NCBI GenBank assembly: GCA_003210155.1
Contig: QCNC01000013.1
Span: forward strand, 1-38,334
Direction of reading: 5' to 3'
DNA from: Prochlorococcus sp. AG-424-E18
GTDB lineage: Bacteria; Cyanobacteriota; Cyanobacteriia; PCC-6307; Cyanobiaceae
DNA length: 38,334 bases
In this document: positions 1-7,862 of the stretch, one piece after another
How positions within the stretch are numbered: the stretch's first letter is position 1
Layout: the number at the start of each line of letters is the position of its first letter
Made by a program: the position numbers and the translations under genes
Notes under the pieces: generated by a model
The model's input: only the letters and a program-made list of their open reading frames with translations
What the model was told of the DNA's origin: nothing
Database searches by the model: none

Positions 1-617
1 TTTGTATTTATCTTTGATTTAGAAGTATCTAAATATTCTTTTAAAATTGACTTTATTTGTTTACTAGAAAAAGATCGAAATCTGACGATTTGACATCTTG
101 AGATAATCGTATCTAAGAGAAGATTTAATTTAGATGTTAGTAAAATAAAAATACCGTTACTAGGTTCTTCTAAGGTTTTAAGAAGGCAATTTGAGGCTGC
201 TTCGTTTAAGAGGTGTGCATCAATAATCAAAACAATTTTTTTTTCTGAGTTTATTGATTTTTGACCAAGAAAAGTTTTGATATTACGTATTTGAGCAATT
301 TTAATAATCTCAGATCCACTTTTTACTGTTTTTTCAAGATCGGAACTTCCTGAACTTTTTGTTGATAAGATAGAACTAGGTTCAATAATTAAAAAATCAG
401 GATGGTTATTATTTGTAATTCTCTCTTCAACATTTTCGCTTTGTGAAGACTGTTTGAAAATCTCTTTTATAAATTCAAGAGCAGTTTGTTTTTTGCCTAA
501 TCCTTCAGCACCATAAAATATATAACCATTAGCCAATGATTTGTTTTTAATTATTTTCTTAAGAAAGGTATTGACTTCCTCATTCAAGGAAAAATTATTT
601 TTTTTAACCTCAATCAT
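1..617 (-). CDS. holB: DNA polymerase III delta-prime subunit (partial, C-terminus off window)
   Basis: Clamp-loader subunit of the replicative polymerase. The frame opens at ATG 617 and is still open at the left edge, so about 205 N-terminal residues are visible. Near residues 35-47 there is a P-loop-like GAEGLGKKQ, later the [12 protein letters not shown] stretch corresponding to Walker B, LLKTLEEP, and an arginine-finger type SRC motif ([11 protein letters not shown]), all typical of delta-prime/gamma AAA+ proteins. The segment between the P-loop and the HPDF motif, which carries a four-cysteine zinc module in E. coli delta-prime, has no cysteine here. Its ATG overlaps the TGA of tmk (ATGA, four bases), so the two are very likely translated from one message. 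The role is well supported; only the missing C-terminal collar domain cannot be assessed. Confidence 0.9.
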   Translation of the reverse strand, partial: MIEVKKNNFSLNEEVNTFLKKIIKNKSLANGYIFYGAEGLGKKQTALEFIKEIFKQSSQSENVEERITNNNHPDFLIIEPSSILSTKSSGSSDLEKTVKSGSEIIKIAQIRNIKTFLGQKSINSEKKIVLIIDAHLLNEAASNCLLKTLEEPSNGIFILLTSKLNLLLDTIISRCQIVRFRSFSSKQIKSILKEYLDTSKSKINT

Positions 618-1252
618 TTGTTATTAGAAAAATTATCTAGTAAAGTCTCTTTAATTTGATTAGAAATAGTTTTAATATTTTGTGAAGCAGATATTACTTT
701 CCAGTTTTTTTGTTTGGCAATTAGTTTGAATCCTTCATTTACTTTTTCTAAAAATCTAATACCTTCTGATTCTATTCTGTCTGGAATTTCATTTTTTCTT
801 CGAAATATGCTCTCTTCTGGAGAAATTTCTAAGAAGAAAGTGAGATCTGGAGATGCTCCTTGACATACAATAGATTCAATATTTTTAATTATTTCTAAAT
901 TTATATTTCTTCCATAACCTTGATAAGCAAGTGTCGAATCGGAAAATCTATCACTTATTACCCAATCATTGTTATTTAAAGCAGGTGAAATAATTTTGGA
1001 AACGTGTTCAGCTCTATCCGCTGAGTAAAGCAATAATTCTGCAAGAGATGAAGGCTTATTATTTTCATTATTTTCAAGAATCAGTCCTCTAAGTTTTTTT
1101 CCTAAAAGACTGCCCCCAGGCTCTCTAGTCGTGATTAATTTTGACCCTTTTTTTATTAGACCACTATTAGGAAGCCATTTAGATAGTTCATCTATTTGGG
1201 TAGTCTTACCACATCCATCAATACCCTCAATAACGATAAATTTTCCTTTCAT
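614..1252 (-). CDS. tmk: Thymidylate kinase
   Basis: Phosphorylates dTMP to dTDP with ATP, in the cytoplasm, for dTTP synthesis. The 212-residue length is normal for the family. The P-loop GIDGCGKTT lies at residues 10-18, followed by the substrate-binding TTREPGGS and the DRF/Y-type motif in [17 protein letters not shown]; these are the diagnostic TMPK motifs. The ATG at 1252 directly abuts the stop codon of the upstream copper ATPase gene and the TGA overlaps the start of holB, so copA-like, tmk and holB form one tight minus-strand run. tmk next to holB is a common bacterial arrangement; the ATPase in front is the less expected member. Confidence 0.95.
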   Translation of the reverse strand: MKGKFIVIEGIDGCGKTTQIDELSKWLPNSGLIKKGSKLITTREPGGSLLGKKLRGLILENNENNKPSSLAELLLYSADRAEHVSKIISPALNNNDWVISDRFSDSTLAYQGYGRNINLEIIKNIESIVCQGASPDLTFFLEISPEESIFRRKNEIPDRIESEGIRFLEKVNEGFKLIAKQKNWKVISASQNIKTISNQIKETLLDNFSNNK

Positions 1253-3547
1253 TTAATCCAAAGATAAAGCATTAATTACAACTGTTATAGAGCTAATAGC
1301 CATCAATAATGCTGCTATTGAGGGAGTAAGAAGAATACCGTATTTAGGGAATAAAATGCCGGCGGCTAAAGGTATAGCTAGTAAGTTGTAACCAAAAGCC
1401 CATGTTAGATTTTGCTTTATTTTTCTTATAGTTTTTTTTGCAAGATTAAAGGCGTAGGGTAATCCATTTAGTTGATCTCCCATTAAAACTACATCTGCAT
1501 TTGCCTTGGCTATTTGAGTACCAGATCCTACCGCAATTCCTAAGTCTGAGGATGCTAAGGCTGGGACATCATTAATACCATCACCAATCATTGCCACTTT
1601 ATTATTAATTTTTAAATTTTCTATATTCTTTAGCTTCATCTCAGGAAGAAGATCCCATTTTACTTCTGTTTCTTTACAACCAATTTTTTTTGCTAAAGCT
1701 AAAACCGTTTGTTTCCTATCGCCACTTAAAATGTTAATTTTGAATTTGTTTTCTCTCAAATTTTGAACTGTTTTAATTGAATCATCTCTGAGTAAATCTC
1801 CTAGCAAAATAAAGCCTAATAACTTATCTTTGATACTTACTCCAATGATAGTGTTCGTTTTTGTTTCTTCATTTTCAATGACTTTTTTTGCCTCATTATC
1901 AATAATTATTCCTTTGCTTAGTAGCCATTCAATATTTCCAATATTAATAATTCCATCAATTGATTCAAGTTCTCCAGAAATACCACGCCCTGAATAAGTA
2001 AAAATTTTCTTTATTGGAAATAAACTTAAATTTTGCTTTTTTGCCTCTTGAATTAAGGCATCTGCGATTGGATGTCTGCTTTCCTTTTCTAAACTGGCAG
2101 CTATTTTTAATAAAAATGAATGATCATCATAATTTTTATAATCAACAATGAAAGGCTTACCTTTTGTTAAAGTGCCTGTCTTATCAAAAATAATTTGATT
2201 AATTTTTGAAGCCATCTCTATTTTGTCCCCGCCTTTAAATAAAACGCCCTTTTTTGCTGCTTTACCTGATGCGACAGTTATTACAGTTGGGGTAGCTAAA
2301 CCTAATGCACATGGACAAGCTATAACTAAAACAGCAATTGACAATTGTATGGCTAAACTAAGGAAATTCTCAGCATTACTACCAAGCGAACTATGAAGTG
2401 TATGGCTTGAGTGAGTGATGAATTGATGATTATGACTCAATAAATCTGGCCAAATGTTTCTTGCCCCTTTCCACCAAAAGAAGAAAGTTAAGGTAGCAAA
2501 AATAAGAACAAAGTAAGTAAATTTGCCTGCAATTTCATCGGCAATTCTTTGAATGCGAGGTTTGCTAGCGTTTACAGACTCAATAAGATTTACTAGTTTT
2601 GCAAGAGAAGAATCCCCTCCGACATTTTGTACTTTAAGTCTAAGAGTTGAATTAAGATTTAAAGACCCACTAGATATATTTTCGCCTTCTTTTACTTCTA
2701 TAGGTTTGGATTCTCCAGTAATATGTGAAACATCAATATATGAATTACCTCGGGTAACAATGCAGTCAGCAGGTACTCTGTCTCCTGCTAAAACTTGAAT
2801 CTCTTGATCAGGACTTAAAGTGTTCACTCTTATTGACTTTATTTGATTGTCTTCTGTATAGATATTTGCCATTTCAGGTTGAAGATCTAATAATTCTCCA
2901 ATGGATGAACCAGTTTGATATCTTGCTCTTTCTTCTAAATAACGCCCAATCAGTATGAAGCCTAACAGCATAACTGGCTCATTAAAAAAACAAGGAAAAC
3001 CAGTGGCTGGAAATATTAAGGATAGAAGACTTGTTGTATATGCGCTAATTACTCCAAGAGCTACTAAAGAATCCATATCGGGATGGTTCTTAATAAATGA
3101 TTTAAATCCATTAATAATTATTCCTCTGCCAGGAAATAAAAGAGCTAACGTTGCTAATGAAGCGTGAAAAAATATATTACCTAATATTGGAAAATTTATA
3201 TATCTTCCTTCTGCCAGATGACCTAATCCTGAAAATAATAAAAGTAATAGGGCAAAAGTTAGTTTTTTCCATTGATTATTCCACTTCTTTTTTTTTTCTA
3301 ATTCTGCTTTATTTATTTTTTTTGAAAAATCATTTATGTAAATCTTTGATGGGAAACCATTCTCTTTTAGATTTTCGAGAACTGATTCTATTTCTATATG
3401 TTTCTGGGTAATTTCAAAATAAGCACTTTCAGTAAGCAAGTTAACCGAAACATTTTCAATCCCATCAGAATTATTCAATATTTTTTCAACAGTACTCACA
3501 CAACCTCCGCACTTCATCCCTTTAACGCTTAATTGAATGCTCTCCAT
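1253..3547 (-). CDS. Copper-transporting P-type ATPase (P1B-1)
   Basis: Predicted membrane pump that moves Cu(I) using ATP; in cyanobacteria such pumps (CtaA, PacS) feed copper to plastocyanin and cytochrome oxidase. From ATG 3547 the protein has 764 residues. An N-terminal HMA domain carries MKCGGC (cysteines 13 and 16). The transmembrane metal site CPC is at about 411-413, the phosphorylated aspartate in DKTGT at about 455, then SRHP of the nucleotide domain and GDGIND of the hinge. The last two helices contain the YN and MxxSS signature of Cu(I) pumps. The loop between the fifth and sixth helices has five histidines in 14 residues (around 372-385). A GTG at 3556 would add three residues; I prefer the ATG because the HMA domain starts immediately after it. 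CtaA versus PacS cannot be decided from sequence alone. Confidence 0.9.
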   Translation of the reverse strand: MESIQLSVKGMKCGGCVSTVEKILNNSDGIENVSVNLLTESAYFEITQKHIEIESVLENLKENGFPSKIYINDFSKKINKAELEKKKKWNNQWKKLTFALLLLLFSGLGHLAEGRYINFPILGNIFFHASLATLALLFPGRGIIINGFKSFIKNHPDMDSLVALGVISAYTTSLLSLIFPATGFPCFFNEPVMLLGFILIGRYLEERARYQTGSSIGELLDLQPEMANIYTEDNQIKSIRVNTLSPDQEIQVLAGDRVPADCIVTRGNSYIDVSHITGESKPIEVKEGENISSGSLNLNSTLRLKVQNVGGDSSLAKLVNLIESVNASKPRIQRIADEIAGKFTYFVLIFATLTFFFWWKGARNIWPDLLSHNHQFITHSSHTLHSSLGSNAENFLSLAIQLSIAVLVIACPCALGLATPTVITVASGKAAKKGVLFKGGDKIEMASKINQIIFDKTGTLTKGKPFIVDYKNYDDHSFLLKIAASLEKESRHPIADALIQEAKKQNLSLFPIKKIFTYSGRGISGELESIDGIINIGNIEWLLSKGIIIDNEAKKVIENEETKTNTIIGVSIKDKLLGFILLGDLLRDDSIKTVQNLRENKFKINILSGDRKQTVLALAKKIGCKETEVKWDLLPEMKLKNIENLKINNKVAMIGDGINDVPALASSDLGIAVGSGTQIAKANADVVLMGDQLNGLPYAFNLAKKTIRKIKQNLTWAFGYNLLAIPLAAGILFPKYGILLTPSIAALLMAISSITVVINALSLD

Positions 3548-3592
3548 ATTTTTCACGATAGAAGCAAATTTATGCTTGACTTTATATTCAAC

Positions 3593-3598
3593 TATAAT
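3593..3598 (+). promoter_or_regulatory. Candidate -10 element in the copA-like/ycf3 divergent region
   Basis: The 121-base gap between the copper ATPase ATG (3547) and the ycf3 GTG (3669) contains a consensus TATAAT at 3593-3598, about 70 bases before ycf3. A TTGACT lies upstream at 3576-3581 but only 11 bases away, too close to act as the matching -35. Marine picocyanobacterial promoters are often recognisable only by the -10, so this is a plausible ycf3 promoter and not more than that. Confidence 0.35.
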
Positions 3599-3668
3599 AA
3601 TAAATGTAATAGACTTTTTAAATAGTTATTTTTTAAATTACTATATTAATCTTATTAGATTTTGAGCA

Positions 3669-4190
3669 GTGCCTAGTAATCAAAACAGAGACAATTTTAT
3701 TGATAAAGCTTTTACTGTAATTGCTGAATCTATTGTAAAAATAATGCCTATCGCTGAGAAAGAAAAAAAGGCATATATTTACTATAGAGATGGCTTAGCT
3801 GCACAAAATAATGGCGATTATTCGGAAGCATTAGAGTATTATAAAGAGAGCTTACTTCTTGAAGAAAATAAAATTGATAGAGGGGAGACTTTAAAAAATA
3901 TGGCAATTATATATATGAGTAACGGTGAAGAGGATTTGTCTATTGAAACTTATGAAAAAGCATTAGTAGAAAATCCCAAACAGCCATCATGCTTGAAAAA
4001 TATAGGTTTAATTTATGAAAAAAGGGGAAGATATGCTGAGCAAAATGGTGATTTAGATCAGAGAGATATTTGGTTTGATAAAGCTGCTGAAGTCTGGTCT
4101 AAAGCAGTGAGACTTTATCCAGGTGGGTATCTAGATATTGAGAATTGGTTGAAAAACTCAGGCAGAAGCTCAATTGATATGTACCTTTGA
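3669..4190 (+). CDS. ycf3: Photosystem I assembly protein Ycf3
   Basis: Thylakoid-associated TPR protein needed to assemble PSI; homologue of chloroplast ycf3. The 173-residue length matches the family. After a conserved N-terminus ([19 protein letters not shown]), three TPR-like units follow: [21 protein letters not shown] at about 38-58, the [21 protein letters not shown] unit at about 77-97, and [14 protein letters not shown] at about 109-122. The reading frame begins at GTG 3669; no in-frame ATG precedes the conserved N-terminus. It is transcribed divergently from the copper ATPase and runs into radA from the other side with only five bases between stop codons. Confidence 0.95.
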   Translation: MPSNQNRDNFIDKAFTVIAESIVKIMPIAEKEKKAYIYYRDGLAAQNNGDYSEALEYYKESLLLEENKIDRGETLKNMAIIYMSNGEEDLSIETYEKALVENPKQPSCLKNIGLIYEKRGRYAEQNGDLDQRDIWFDKAAEVWSKAVRLYPGGYLDIENWLKNSGRSSIDMYL

Positions 4191-4195
4191 TTTTT

Positions 4196-5548
4196 TTATT
4201 TTGATAAAGAATAATTAACTGCTTCTTTAATATTGGATATCTCTTTGATATTTATTAAATTTTGAAAATTATTATTTAGTTCTTCCTCTAGTTTTGGCAC
4301 TACTATATTTTTGATCCCTAGTCTTACAGCTTCTTCTATCTTTGTCCGAAGGTTATTTGATTTTCTAACTTGACCGCTCAAACCCAATTCCCCAATAAAT
4401 GAGGTACTAGCCAAAGGAGGAATATTTTTTAAACTTGATAAAATTGATATTGCTACACCTAAGTCAGATGAGGGATCATTAATCTCAAAACCTCCACCAG
4501 TAGCTATATAACAATCAAATTCAGATAATTTTATCCCTACATGTTTTTCAATAACAGCAAGAATTTGATGCAATCTATTTATGCTAATTCCTGTTGTAGT
4601 TCGTCTTGGGTTACTGTAGAAAGTTTTATTTACCAGCGCTTGTATATCAACTGCTAATGGTCGAGTGCCTTCATTTGTAATCGTAGTTGTTACACCTGAA
4701 ATATTTTCTTTATTTGTGAAAATTGAACTTGGGTTTTTTATCTCTTGTAAACCCTCTTCAAGCATTTCAAAAATTCCAATTTCAAAGGTTGATCCAAATC
4801 TATTTTTTATACTTCTTAGTAATCTATGAGATGAAATATTATCTCCTTCAAAGTTTATTACTGTATCAACTAAATGTTCTAGAGTTTTAGGGCCAGCTAA
4901 AGCACCATCTTTAGTAACATGACCAATTATTAGAAGTGCAATATTATTGTCTTTGGCTAGAGTTTGTAACTCAGACGAACATGCTCTAACTTGAGAAACA
5001 GATCCTGGAGAACTTTGCATTTCATGATTATGGATAGCTTGAATGCTATCAATAATTGCGAAACATGGATTCACACGTTTGATCTCATTAATAATTAGAG
5101 ATAAATTAGTTTCTGCAAAAATTTTTAAATCAATACTGTTTTGATTTAATCTTTCCCATCTAATTTTTACTTGTTCTAGGGATTCTTCTGCAGTTATGTA
5201 TAAAACTTTTTTATTGAGAGATATTTTTCCTGCTGATTGAAGAACTATTGTGCTTTTACCTATACCTGGTTCTCCTCCAAGTAAAACAACAGATCCAGGT
5301 ACAATTCCACCTCCAAGAACTCGGTCGAATTCCCTAAAACCACTCGTAAATCTTGATATTTCTTTTGATGAAATCTCATTAAAAGGTATAGATTTTTTAT
5401 TATTTTTTATTTCTTGATGTTTAGAGCTCTTACTTTTTATTTCTTCAACAATGGAATTCCATGAGTTGCAATTAAGGCATTTACCAAAGTATTGAGAAGT
5501 TTCAGATCCGCAATTCTGACAAATAAAAGTCGATAATTTGCTAGACAT
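4196..5548 (-). CDS. radA: DNA repair protein RadA
   Basis: RecA-like ATPase that promotes branch migration of recombination intermediates. The 450-residue protein shows every RadA hallmark: a C4 zinc finger at the N-terminus (Cys10, Cys13, Cys24, Cys27), Walker A GEPGIGKST at 92-100, the RadA-specific KNRFGS at 248-253, and a C-terminal Lon-protease-like domain containing YIATGGGFEINDPSSDLGVA and FIGELGLSGQVR. The gene starts at ATG 5548, divergent from rpaB with about 107 bases between them, and ends five bases from ycf3. Confidence 0.96.
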   Translation of the reverse strand: MSSKLSTFICQNCGSETSQYFGKCLNCNSWNSIVEEIKSKSSKHQEIKNNKKSIPFNEISSKEISRFTSGFREFDRVLGGGIVPGSVVLLGGEPGIGKSTIVLQSAGKISLNKKVLYITAEESLEQVKIRWERLNQNSIDLKIFAETNLSLIINEIKRVNPCFAIIDSIQAIHNHEMQSSPGSVSQVRACSSELQTLAKDNNIALLIIGHVTKDGALAGPKTLEHLVDTVINFEGDNISSHRLLRSIKNRFGSTFEIGIFEMLEEGLQEIKNPSSIFTNKENISGVTTTITNEGTRPLAVDIQALVNKTFYSNPRRTTTGISINRLHQILAVIEKHVGIKLSEFDCYIATGGGFEINDPSSDLGVAISILSSLKNIPPLASTSFIGELGLSGQVRKSNNLRTKIEEAVRLGIKNIVVPKLEEELNNNFQNLINIKEISNIKEAVNYSLSK

Positions 5549-5637
5549 TAAGTTTCTGAATGAAGTAATGGAACTAGAATGTTTGGGATATTGCCCCTCT
5601 ACAAGTTAGATTAGGTTAATAATAAATTCTCTTACTG

Positions 5638-5647
5638 ATTAGCTAAT
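5638..5647. repeat. 10-bp perfect palindrome before rpaB
   Basis: ATTAGCTAAT is a perfect palindrome eight bases ahead of the rpaB ATG in the radA/rpaB divergent region (5549-5655). It could be an operator or a chance AT-rich dyad. I looked for the HLR1 element that RpaB itself binds (two TTACA-like half sites) and did not find a convincing copy here. Confidence 0.3.
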
Positions 5648-5655
5648 AGAAACAA

Positions 5656-6402
5656 ATGGCTCTATCTAGTCAAACTAAAGAAACTATACTCGTCGCAGAT
5701 GACGAGGCAAGTATTAGAAGAATTCTGGAGACACGTCTCTCCATGATTGGCTACAAAGTTGTAACTGCAAGTGATGGTAAAGAGGCACTAAAGTTATTTA
5801 AGGATTATGAGCCTGATTTAGTAGTCCTTGACGTCATGATGCCAAAGTTAGATGGTTATGGAGTTTGTCAAGAATTAAGAAAAGATTCTGATGTCCCAAT
5901 TGTTATGTTAACTGCATTAGGAGATGTTGCAGATAGGATAACAGGTTTAGAATTAGGAGCTGATGACTATGTAGTAAAACCATTTAGCCCAAAGGAGTTA
6001 GAAGCTAGAATTAGATGCGTACTCAGAAGAATCGACAAGGAACAAATTCCTGGAATGCCTAATTCAGGATTAATTTTGGTTACAGATATAAAAATTGATA
6101 CAAATCGAAGACAAGTTTTCAAAAGTGATGAGAGAATTAGATTAACTGGTATGGAATTTAGTCTCTTAGAGCTTTTGGTAAGTAGGTCAGGAGAACCATT
6201 TAGTAGAGGAGAGATCTTGAAAGAAGTATGGGGATATACCCCCGAGAGACATGTAGATACAAGAGTCGTGGACGTCCACATATCAAGATTAAGATCAAAA
6301 CTTGAGGCTGATCCAGCAAATCCTGAATTAATTTTGACAGCAAGGGGTACAGGATATCTTTTCCAACGGATTGTCGATATTGCACCTTTTGATGGTAAAT
6401 AA
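5656..6402 (+). CDS. rpaB: OmpR-family response regulator RpaB (Ycf27)
   Basis: Two-component response regulator of cyanobacteria that controls high-light and photosystem genes. The 248-residue protein has a receiver domain with the acidic pair Asp15/Asp16, phospho-acceptor Asp59 in VVLDVMMP and Lys108 in VVKPF, followed by a winged-helix OmpR DNA-binding domain (RLTGMEFSLLELL, then REILKEVWGY, then VDVHISRLRSKLE and the TARGTGYLF wing). This domain order and the near-invariant sequence identify the RpaB/Ycf27 group, as distinct from RpaA. The partner kinase is not in the window. Its TAA is directly followed by the ATG of plsX with no base between, so the two are likely co-transcribed and coupled. 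Confidence 0.93.
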   Translation: MALSSQTKETILVADDEASIRRILETRLSMIGYKVVTASDGKEALKLFKDYEPDLVVLDVMMPKLDGYGVCQELRKDSDVPIVMLTALGDVADRITGLELGADDYVVKPFSPKELEARIRCVLRRIDKEQIPGMPNSGLILVTDIKIDTNRRQVFKSDERIRLTGMEFSLLELLVSRSGEPFSRGEILKEVWGYTPERHVDTRVVDVHISRLRSKLEADPANPELILTARGTGYLFQRIVDIAPFDGK

Positions 6403-7809
6403 ATGGGAAAAGAAACAGCGCAAAAAATTAATAAGTCCAGAGCTATTAGAAGATTAGTTATTTGGTACAAAAGAAATTCGGCTGTGACTTCTATAGTTGA
6501 TACTGCTGCAAGTTCTGCAGCAACTGCTAGTAATGTTGCGGGTAATATGGTTTCTAGTGCTGGATCAGTAGTAACTACAGCTAGTAATGTTGCAGGTAAT
6601 GTTGCAGGTAATGTAGTTTCAAGTGCTGAATCAGTTGTTAATACTGCTAGTAGTGTAGTTTCAAATGCTAGTTCAATAGCTAAAAATACATTGCAGCCAT
6701 TAGTTTTTGACCCATTAAAAAGATTACAAAATAACGATAATATTTTAGATAGGGTGGAGGAATCTCAATCTAAAAGAATTTGGATTGCAGTTGATGGGAT
6801 GGGAGGAGATTATGCTCCTGGTCCAATTCTTGAGGGTTGCCTAGAAGCAATAAGTAGATTTCCAATAAATATAAAGTTTGTCGGCACAATTGAAAAAGTT
6901 AAAGATGCAGCAGAAAAAACTGGTTTAGCAGAATTATTAGAAAATGAAATAGATAATAATCGTCTTGAATTAATTGATAGTGGAGAGCCTATTGGTATGA
7001 ATGAAGAAGCTACCGCAGTAAGAAAACGGAAAAATTCAAGTATAAATGTTGCGATGGATTTAGTGAGAAATAATAAAGCTGAAGCTGTCTACTCAGCGGG
7101 TAATTCAGGTGCCATGATGGCTTCTGCCATATTTAGAATTGGGAGATTGAAAGGGATTGATAGACCAGCTATAGGAGCATTATTTCCAACAAGGGATCAA
7201 ACTCGTCCTGTATTGGTTTTAGATGTTGGTGCAAATACTGATTGTAAGCCATCTTATCTGCATCAATTTGCTCTTCTAGGTAACATTTATGCAAAAGATG
7301 TCCTACAAGTAAAAAAACCAAGAATAGGCCTTTTAAATATTGGAGAAGAAGAATGCAAAGGTAATGATTTATCCCTAAAAACTTTTGAATTATTATCTTC
7401 TGAAAAAAGTTTTGATTTTGGAGGTAATTGTGAAGGGCGCGATGTATTATCAGGTAGCTTCGATGTAGTAGTCTGTGATGGATTTACTGGAAATATATTA
7501 TTGAAATTTCTTGAATCTGTAGGAGGAGTTTTATTAGATATTCTGAGATCTGAGCTACCACGGGGAAGGCGGGGGAAAGTTGGTTCAGCTTTTTTAAGAA
7601 GTAATCTACTCAGAATTAAGAAAAGGTTAGATCATGCCGAACATGGAGGAGCTTTATTACTTGGGGTGAATGGTATTTGCGTTATTGGTCATGGAAGTAG
7701 CAAGTCTTTATCAGTAGTTAGTGCTCTTCGCTTGGCACACTCTGCAGTGAATCATGGTGTTATGGACAATTTGAATAAACTTCAAAAGCTTCAAGTTTTA
7801 AATTCATAA
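6403..7809 (+). CDS. plsX: Phosphate acyltransferase PlsX with long repeat-containing N-terminal extension
   Basis: PlsX converts acyl-ACP to acyl-phosphate, the first step of phospholipid synthesis by the PlsX/PlsY route, at the cytoplasmic face of the membrane. The catalytic part starts at about residue 127 (WIAVDGMGGDYAPG) and runs to the end, with EATAVRKRKNSS, YSAGNSGAMMAS, the DVGANTDCKP stretch and GGALLLGVNG; about 342 residues, the normal family length. In front are 126 extra residues: a basic helix-like start (residues 11-24, rich in Arg/Lys), then an Ala/Ser/Val/Asn/Gly region at 42-96 with an imperfect 18-residue repeat. The frame is unbroken from ATG 6403, which abuts the rpaB stop, and codon use does not shift, so I take the extension as real. 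First gene of the plsX-fabH-fabD-plsC run. Confidence 0.93.
   Translation: MGKETAQKINKSRAIRRLVIWYKRNSAVTSIVDTAASSAATASNVAGNMVSSAGSVVTTASNVAGNVAGNVVSSAESVVNTASSVVSNASSIAKNTLQPLVFDPLKRLQNNDNILDRVEESQSKRIWIAVDGMGGDYAPGPILEGCLEAISRFPINIKFVGTIEKVKDAAEKTGLAELLENEIDNNRLELIDSGEPIGMNEEATAVRKRKNSSINVAMDLVRNNKAEAVYSAGNSGAMMASAIFRIGRLKGIDRPAIGALFPTRDQTRPVLVLDVGANTDCKPSYLHQFALLGNIYAKDVLQVKKPRIGLLNIGEEECKGNDLSLKTFELLSSEKSFDFGGNCEGRDVLSGSFDVVVCDGFTGNILLKFLESVGGVLLDILRSELPRGRRGKVGSAFLRSNLLRIKKRLDHAEHGGALLLGVNGICVIGHGSSKSLSVVSALRLAHSAVNHGVMDNLNKLQKLQVLNS
6526..6612 (+). repeat. In-frame direct repeats inside plsX (54-nt period)
   Basis: A 21-base unit beginning GCTAGTAATGTTGC occurs at 6526-6546 and, with one base changed, at 6580-6600; its last 12 bases are then duplicated at 6601-6612. 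The spacing is 54 bases, giving an 18-residue protein period (ASNVAGN...VVTT, then ASNVAGNVAGN...VVNT, then a decayed third unit ASSVVSNASS). This looks like internal duplication, with a further four-residue VAGN duplication in the second unit. Confidence 0.8.
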
Positions 7810-7818
7810 AACATATTG

Positions 7819-7838
7819 AGTCAAATTTATGTTTGACT
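7819..7838. repeat. Inverted repeat between plsX and fabH
   Basis: AGTCAAA (7819-7825) and TTTGACT (7832-7838) form a perfect seven-base stem around a six-base loop, ten bases after the plsX stop and 24 before the fabH start. No T-tract follows, so it does not look like an intrinsic terminator. It could be an operator or an RNA processing or attenuation structure between the first and second lipid genes. Confidence 0.45.
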
Positions 7839-7862
7839 AATATAAGTAACTAAAAAACTCTT

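Noticed and set aside
2553..3411. Three plus-strand open frames of 70-86 codons inside the copper ATPase gene
   Set aside because: Antisense to conserved P-type ATPase motifs, no family resemblance, no plausible start context.
3576..3598. TTGACT followed by TATAAT as a complete sigma-70 promoter before ycf3
   Set aside because: The spacing is 11 bases instead of about 17, so only the -10 is retained as a candidate.
5549..5655. HLR1-type RpaB autoregulatory site upstream of rpaB
   Set aside because: No pair of TTACA-like half sites with the expected spacing; only an unrelated ATTAGCTAAT palindrome is present.
5967..6470. 167-codon open frame on the minus strand across rpaB and the start of plsX
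   Set aside because: It lies antisense to strongly conserved coding sequence, its product matches no family I know, and it arises from codon bias of the real gene.
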